This document shows, in pieces, positions 60,447-64,000 of a stretch of DNA of 64,000 bases. Numbering within the stretch: the stretch's first letter is position 1; every line of letters starts with the position of its first letter. The position numbers and the translations under genes were made by a program. The notes under the pieces are model-generated. The model saw only the letters and a program-made list of their open reading frames with translations, did no database searches and was not told the DNA's origin. The stretch comes from Coriaria nepalensis (lineage: Eukaryota; Streptophyta; Magnoliopsida; Cucurbitales; Coriariaceae). The DNA lies in NCBI GenBank assembly GCA_027186245.1, contig CP114495.1:6835001-6899000 (forward strand), given 5' to 3'.

Positions 60447-61510
60447 CTACTCTAGTTTCTTGACAAATGCTTTATGAATCTTGAGACCTCCTTTCCACTT
60501 CCCACTCCACACTTCGTAGAGACCAAAATTGATATCATTGTCATCTGACTTATTGGCCGGAACCTGGATCTTCAACGTCGCAGTATCTGGAATGGTGAAG
60601 GGTGATTTCTCATTTTGTTTGTTCTCGAGAACAACCTTTGTCCATGAATATACTCCCTTCTTTCCTACCTTAGCCATCAAGAAAATAGGGCGCCCATTCC
60701 AGCCAAAGGCATCTTCTTTGAACGATATTTCGAAACTAATCCCGTAAGTCTTTCCTGGAGTCAAATTCTTACTCCTTACTAAACCTGTTACTTCAAGCCA
60801 ACAAACTTGCAGCAGCTCTGCAAACCTACAGATTAGCGGCGCGGAGATGCACGCAAGCGATCAAGGTTAGCTAGCCGACGACACTGATCAATACTAAAAA
60901 TAAGGAGGTTTTGATTTAATCTGCTTCTCTCATTGTTACTTATCTATATGAGTTAATGATTTCTGTCTCTAAAGGGTCTCATAGAGGATGAGAAAACTCT
61001 TGAGTCAATAACTTTCAATACTCTTACTTGTGGGATACATGAAGTATAATTGACCCATTTGCTTTGAACCTAAATCTGATACATACTAAATTTCAGAGTA
61101 CATAAATTTAAAATGACACCATTCTATAACATTCTACTAAATATTGTAATGATTTGTTCTTAAAAATTTCTACCTACAAATTAACTGAACTCACTCATGT
61201 TATATCCCAACACAGAAGGAAAAAATAGAAAGTAGATAATTAGGCAGATTATGATTACTCGTCCTTTATGCACCAATAGCGATCATCATTGCCCCATATT
61301 ATCTTCAGTGATTTCGGAGGAAACTCCAGCCACGCATCTGAATTCTGCATGAATTGGTTGAAGAAAAAAGTCATGAAATTATAAGAACAATAGCGGGAAG
61401 AAGAAAATAATGAAAAAATAAGTCCACAATTTTGTTGAACTCTTATATTAATTGATGCACACCTTAGTGGGCTGCTCTTTTCCTTCGTAATGAGGTGTTG
61501 CCGTTGCCAT
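60447..61510 (-). CDS. Phloem protein 2 (PP2-A type) lectin
   Basis: PP2 proteins are phloem-associated carbohydrate-binding (Nictaba-type) lectins. Three exons: 61463-61510, 61259-61344 and 60447-60825. GT-AG borders and phases agree, giving 170 residues. Exon 1 gives MATATPHYEGKEQPTK, exon 2 LEFPPKSLKIIWGNDDRYW, and exon 3 FAELLQVCWLEVTG, LTPGKTYGISFEISFKEDAF, GWNGRPIFLMAKVG and the family end WKGGLKIHKAFVKKLE. The PP2 domain fills about residues 20-168. There is no signal peptide or F-box, which fits the short PP2-A subfamily. Intact. Its 3' end lies about 80 bp from a Copia LTR, so the polyadenylation signal may fall near or in that LTR. Confidence 0.9.
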
Positions 61511-63280
61511 TTGGTAACGAAGTTTGAGTCTGATCTCTTCCTTCTATCTGTCTTTGAGCTGTTTCTTGTTGTGTTTTCTGAAATGGGAACTCTTGCAATG
61601 AATTGAATTATTTATACAGCTCGAAGAAACAAAATTTGTAATTAAACCTACATATTATGATTAATAAAAGAAAAAAGGAATATATACCTTTGGGATTGGG
61701 ATAGCAAAAGTGACTTACAGCTGACTTCCGTAGCAAAAAGAAGAGTTTTCTGTGCATGCATTGCGTGAAGACAATATCAACTTGCATATCCACGTAAAGA
61801 ACTGATTCTGCCTGTCTTTCCATCCCCTTGTGTTGAGTGGCTTGGGAATTTGTTCATATTCTCTGCTACCATACCACTTTGGTTTTGGCCACCTGATATC
61901 TGATACCACTTTAGCTTCATTTTGTCGTTTCCTATTGCTGTCATCGAACCTATATTTTGTTTTGTTAACTAAGTGCAGATCTCTTGTTGATTAGTCAGAA
62001 AATAAATTCAACTAAACAATAAACTCTAACGAAATTGCAGTCGGGTGCTTTGGGATTTAAACGATGGTTGGTTGTAAGGGACTGACTCACACAAGATTCG
62101 CAGATGGGAAGTTCGATTCCAAGCTTCTCACAATCAGCGAGAAGAAGAATCTCAAAGTTTATACTTTGGTTAAAACTTAAAAACCCACAGGCACTAAAAA
62201 GTTTTAAAAAGGTTAAAACTTAAGAACCCACAGGCGCTAAAAGTTTTAAGGCGTAAGAATCCATTAATTTTATTATAATTCACTTTTTAATAAAAAAGAT
62301 GTTATTTTATTTTTTATAAATTTATTTACGTATAATTTTAGGTTAATTTTTTTAGTTTTTAATATAATTAAAATAAAACTTTTTAATTCATTGGGTTGTT
62401 TTTCAAATAGTTAATACTAACTTGATAAAATTTTAACATGTTAATATTAATCAAATTAAAATATACGTTAATTTAAAATTTTAATATTACTATATCAGTC
62501 CCAAAAAAATTAAAAAAATTATAAATTTAAGTAAAAATAATTATTTTAATTTTAATTTTATCTCAAATATTTTTATAAATCCTAACGCGAAGGTTGGCCT
62601 CTATGGTCAATTTCTTTTTATTTATATGAATCGAATTGATCCATGAGATTGATTTCTTTAAGGCCAAAATTGATTATAAGGAGTTAAAAGGAATTTATAA
62701 TAGGAATTTAAATTAATTAATATAATGAATTAAGTTATTCTTATATGAATTAATTTGAGTAATGAGGTTAATTAATTCTTCTAAAGTTCATTAGGGTCAA
62801 AATCGTCATTCAGGAATTAATGGATAATTTAATTTGATTAATAGGACTTTTTTTCAATTAATTAAGAGTCCAAATCTAAGTTAAATTGTACCATATAGTC
62901 GGCCACTACGTGTGAGTGAAATGGGTATAGATCCGGTATCCCATATACCCATATGGCCGACCCACTTGTCATGTGCCAAGTGGTTGCTTCTTATTTAATT
63001 AAATAATAGTAATTATCATGAAATATTGTTTAAGTAAGAAAAATAAATTTTTTACTAGAAGAAGATAAAATAATTGTTTTATTAATCATATTACAGTATA
63101 GTCTGTTGTTTCTGATTTATACAGATTAAGAGATTTAAAAACTTGGAAATAATCTAGAAATAAATAGAGGATTTTATATATGGTATTAGCCATTGCTAGA
63201 ATTATGATGATTTGACTAGTCGTTGCTTTGATTGAGGCTCTTTATTGTGAGTGTGTTCTTTCCTTTTTGTGTTTGTCCTT
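61511..63280. other. PP2 upstream region and intergenic DNA
   Basis: No second gene is supported. A 64-codon minus-strand ORF (61715-61909; RWPKPKWYGSREYEQIPKPL) has coding-like composition but no family I know. At 62168-62245 a unit GGTTAAAACTTAA(A/G)AACCCACA occurs twice. GTTCGATTCC at 62111-62120 fits a Pol III B box with a loose A-box-like GGTTGTAAGGGACTG about 50 bp before it, so a SINE at about 62041-62200 is possible. 62280-63280 is AT-rich. TGGTATTAGCC at 63181 resembles a primer site but is not preceded by a CA LTR end. Confidence 0.35.
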
Positions 63281-64000
63281 TGAAAGTATTATATCCGTTG
63301 AGTTAATTATGTTTCATTTAATATGATTATTTATTTATATAAATCAATCTTTATTTATATAAATTATTAATTAAATGAGTATTTTATATTTAAATGAGTA
63401 TTTAATTTATCATATTAATTATTATTATGTTAGAAATGATACTATATGCATATTGATTATATGATATACATGATAAATTCATGGATCTTAAATTATGTAT
63501 TTAGAACTGTGAGATTCAAGTAACTTAACGTTTAAGATTCAAACTGTTCATAGTCATAGGATTATCATAATATAATAATGATGATTTAAAAATACTATTA
63601 TATGTGGTATATTCTTCGAGAGAAGAATAATATTATCATAATCATCAATATTGATGAATATTAGGATATGCATATAGGTGATTAGTAGAGATTTAATCAT
63701 TGAACGTGATAAATAAAAAAAATCTCAATAATAATAATATTGACTATTAATAAAACTTGTCAAATAGCTATTATATTTGTGATACTCATACCTAAGATCA
63801 CCATATTACTAACATACAAGATATCATGCTTAGATATCACTAAACATGACTTTGTTAAGAGTCACTAATAAAGTGAACAATGTTCTTGTACGGATAGTCT
63901 GTAAGGTGATAAAATTAGATCCATCACCTCTATATTAGAGGAAAAGTCTTATGATTTATGTACTTTATGCAACATAAAAATTCTTATACAAGGTAGTGTG
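63281..64000 (+). repeat. LTR of the 2-kb Copia family (+), runs off the window
   Basis: It starts TGAAAGTATTATATCCG, like the start of the 9527-11530 LTR. It continues with the family blocks CATAGTCATAGGATTATCAT, GGATATGCATATAGGTGATT and TCCATCACCTCTATATTAGA. The right part lies outside the window. Confidence 0.72.

Noticed and set aside
1..64000. CRISPR arrays, bacterial operons, phage-defence systems
   Set aside because: The sequence is plant nuclear DNA. No regularly spaced repeat-spacer array is present; all tandem repeats have no spacers.

Overview
The window looks like nuclear DNA of a flowering plant, most likely a eudicot. It is AT-rich. Its genes have GT-AG introns and encode plant-only families: a DUF676 esterase, a class II formin, an ERF factor, an oleosin, the EMF2 type of Polycomb protein and a PP2 lectin. 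The spaces between genes are filled with decayed Copia, LINE, hAT-like and fold-back elements. I cannot assign a genus.

Layout. 1-1.64 kb: last six exons of a DUF676 putative serine esterase (+). 2.9-18 kb: a transposon block with a truncated Copia element (+), an inverted Copia element with 2-kb LTRs (-), a minisatellite with a 542-bp tandem duplication, a CGTCGAC-rich repeat and another 2-kb LTR (-). 19.9-21.5 kb: a long fold-back element carrying a nested hAT-like element. 22.2-25.9 kb: a formin-like gene (+) holding the PTEN-C2 part, coding tandem repeats and no FH2 domain. 26.6-30.7 kb: two more hAT-like elements, one inside a 2-kb LTR. 31-34 kb: gene fragments (mTERF, HD2-type histone deacetylase). 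35.7-38.5 kb: an intact ERF gene (-) and an intact oleosin gene (-). 39.6-51.9 kb: a complete EMF2-like Polycomb gene (-), rebuilt as 22 coding exons and about 617 residues. 54-60 kb: a fold-back element, a LINE fragment, an LTR and a Copia gag fragment (-). 60.4-61.5 kb: an intact three-exon PP2-A-like lectin (-). From 63.28 kb to the end: another LTR of the 2-kb family.

The genes do not form a pathway or an operon-like unit. The strongest results are the exon models, in which every exon phase agrees across introns: EMF2-like, PP2-like, the N-terminal formin and the DUF676 tail. The main structural theme is one 2-kb LTR family seen six times and several hAT-like elements with matching 8-bp target duplications, some nested. 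I found no CRISPR array, rRNA operon or defence-type system, and none is expected here. The oddest item is the formin PTEN-C2 module followed by about 3.3 copies of a 45-48-residue Ser/Thr/Asn/Gln-rich repeat in place of FH1-FH2.
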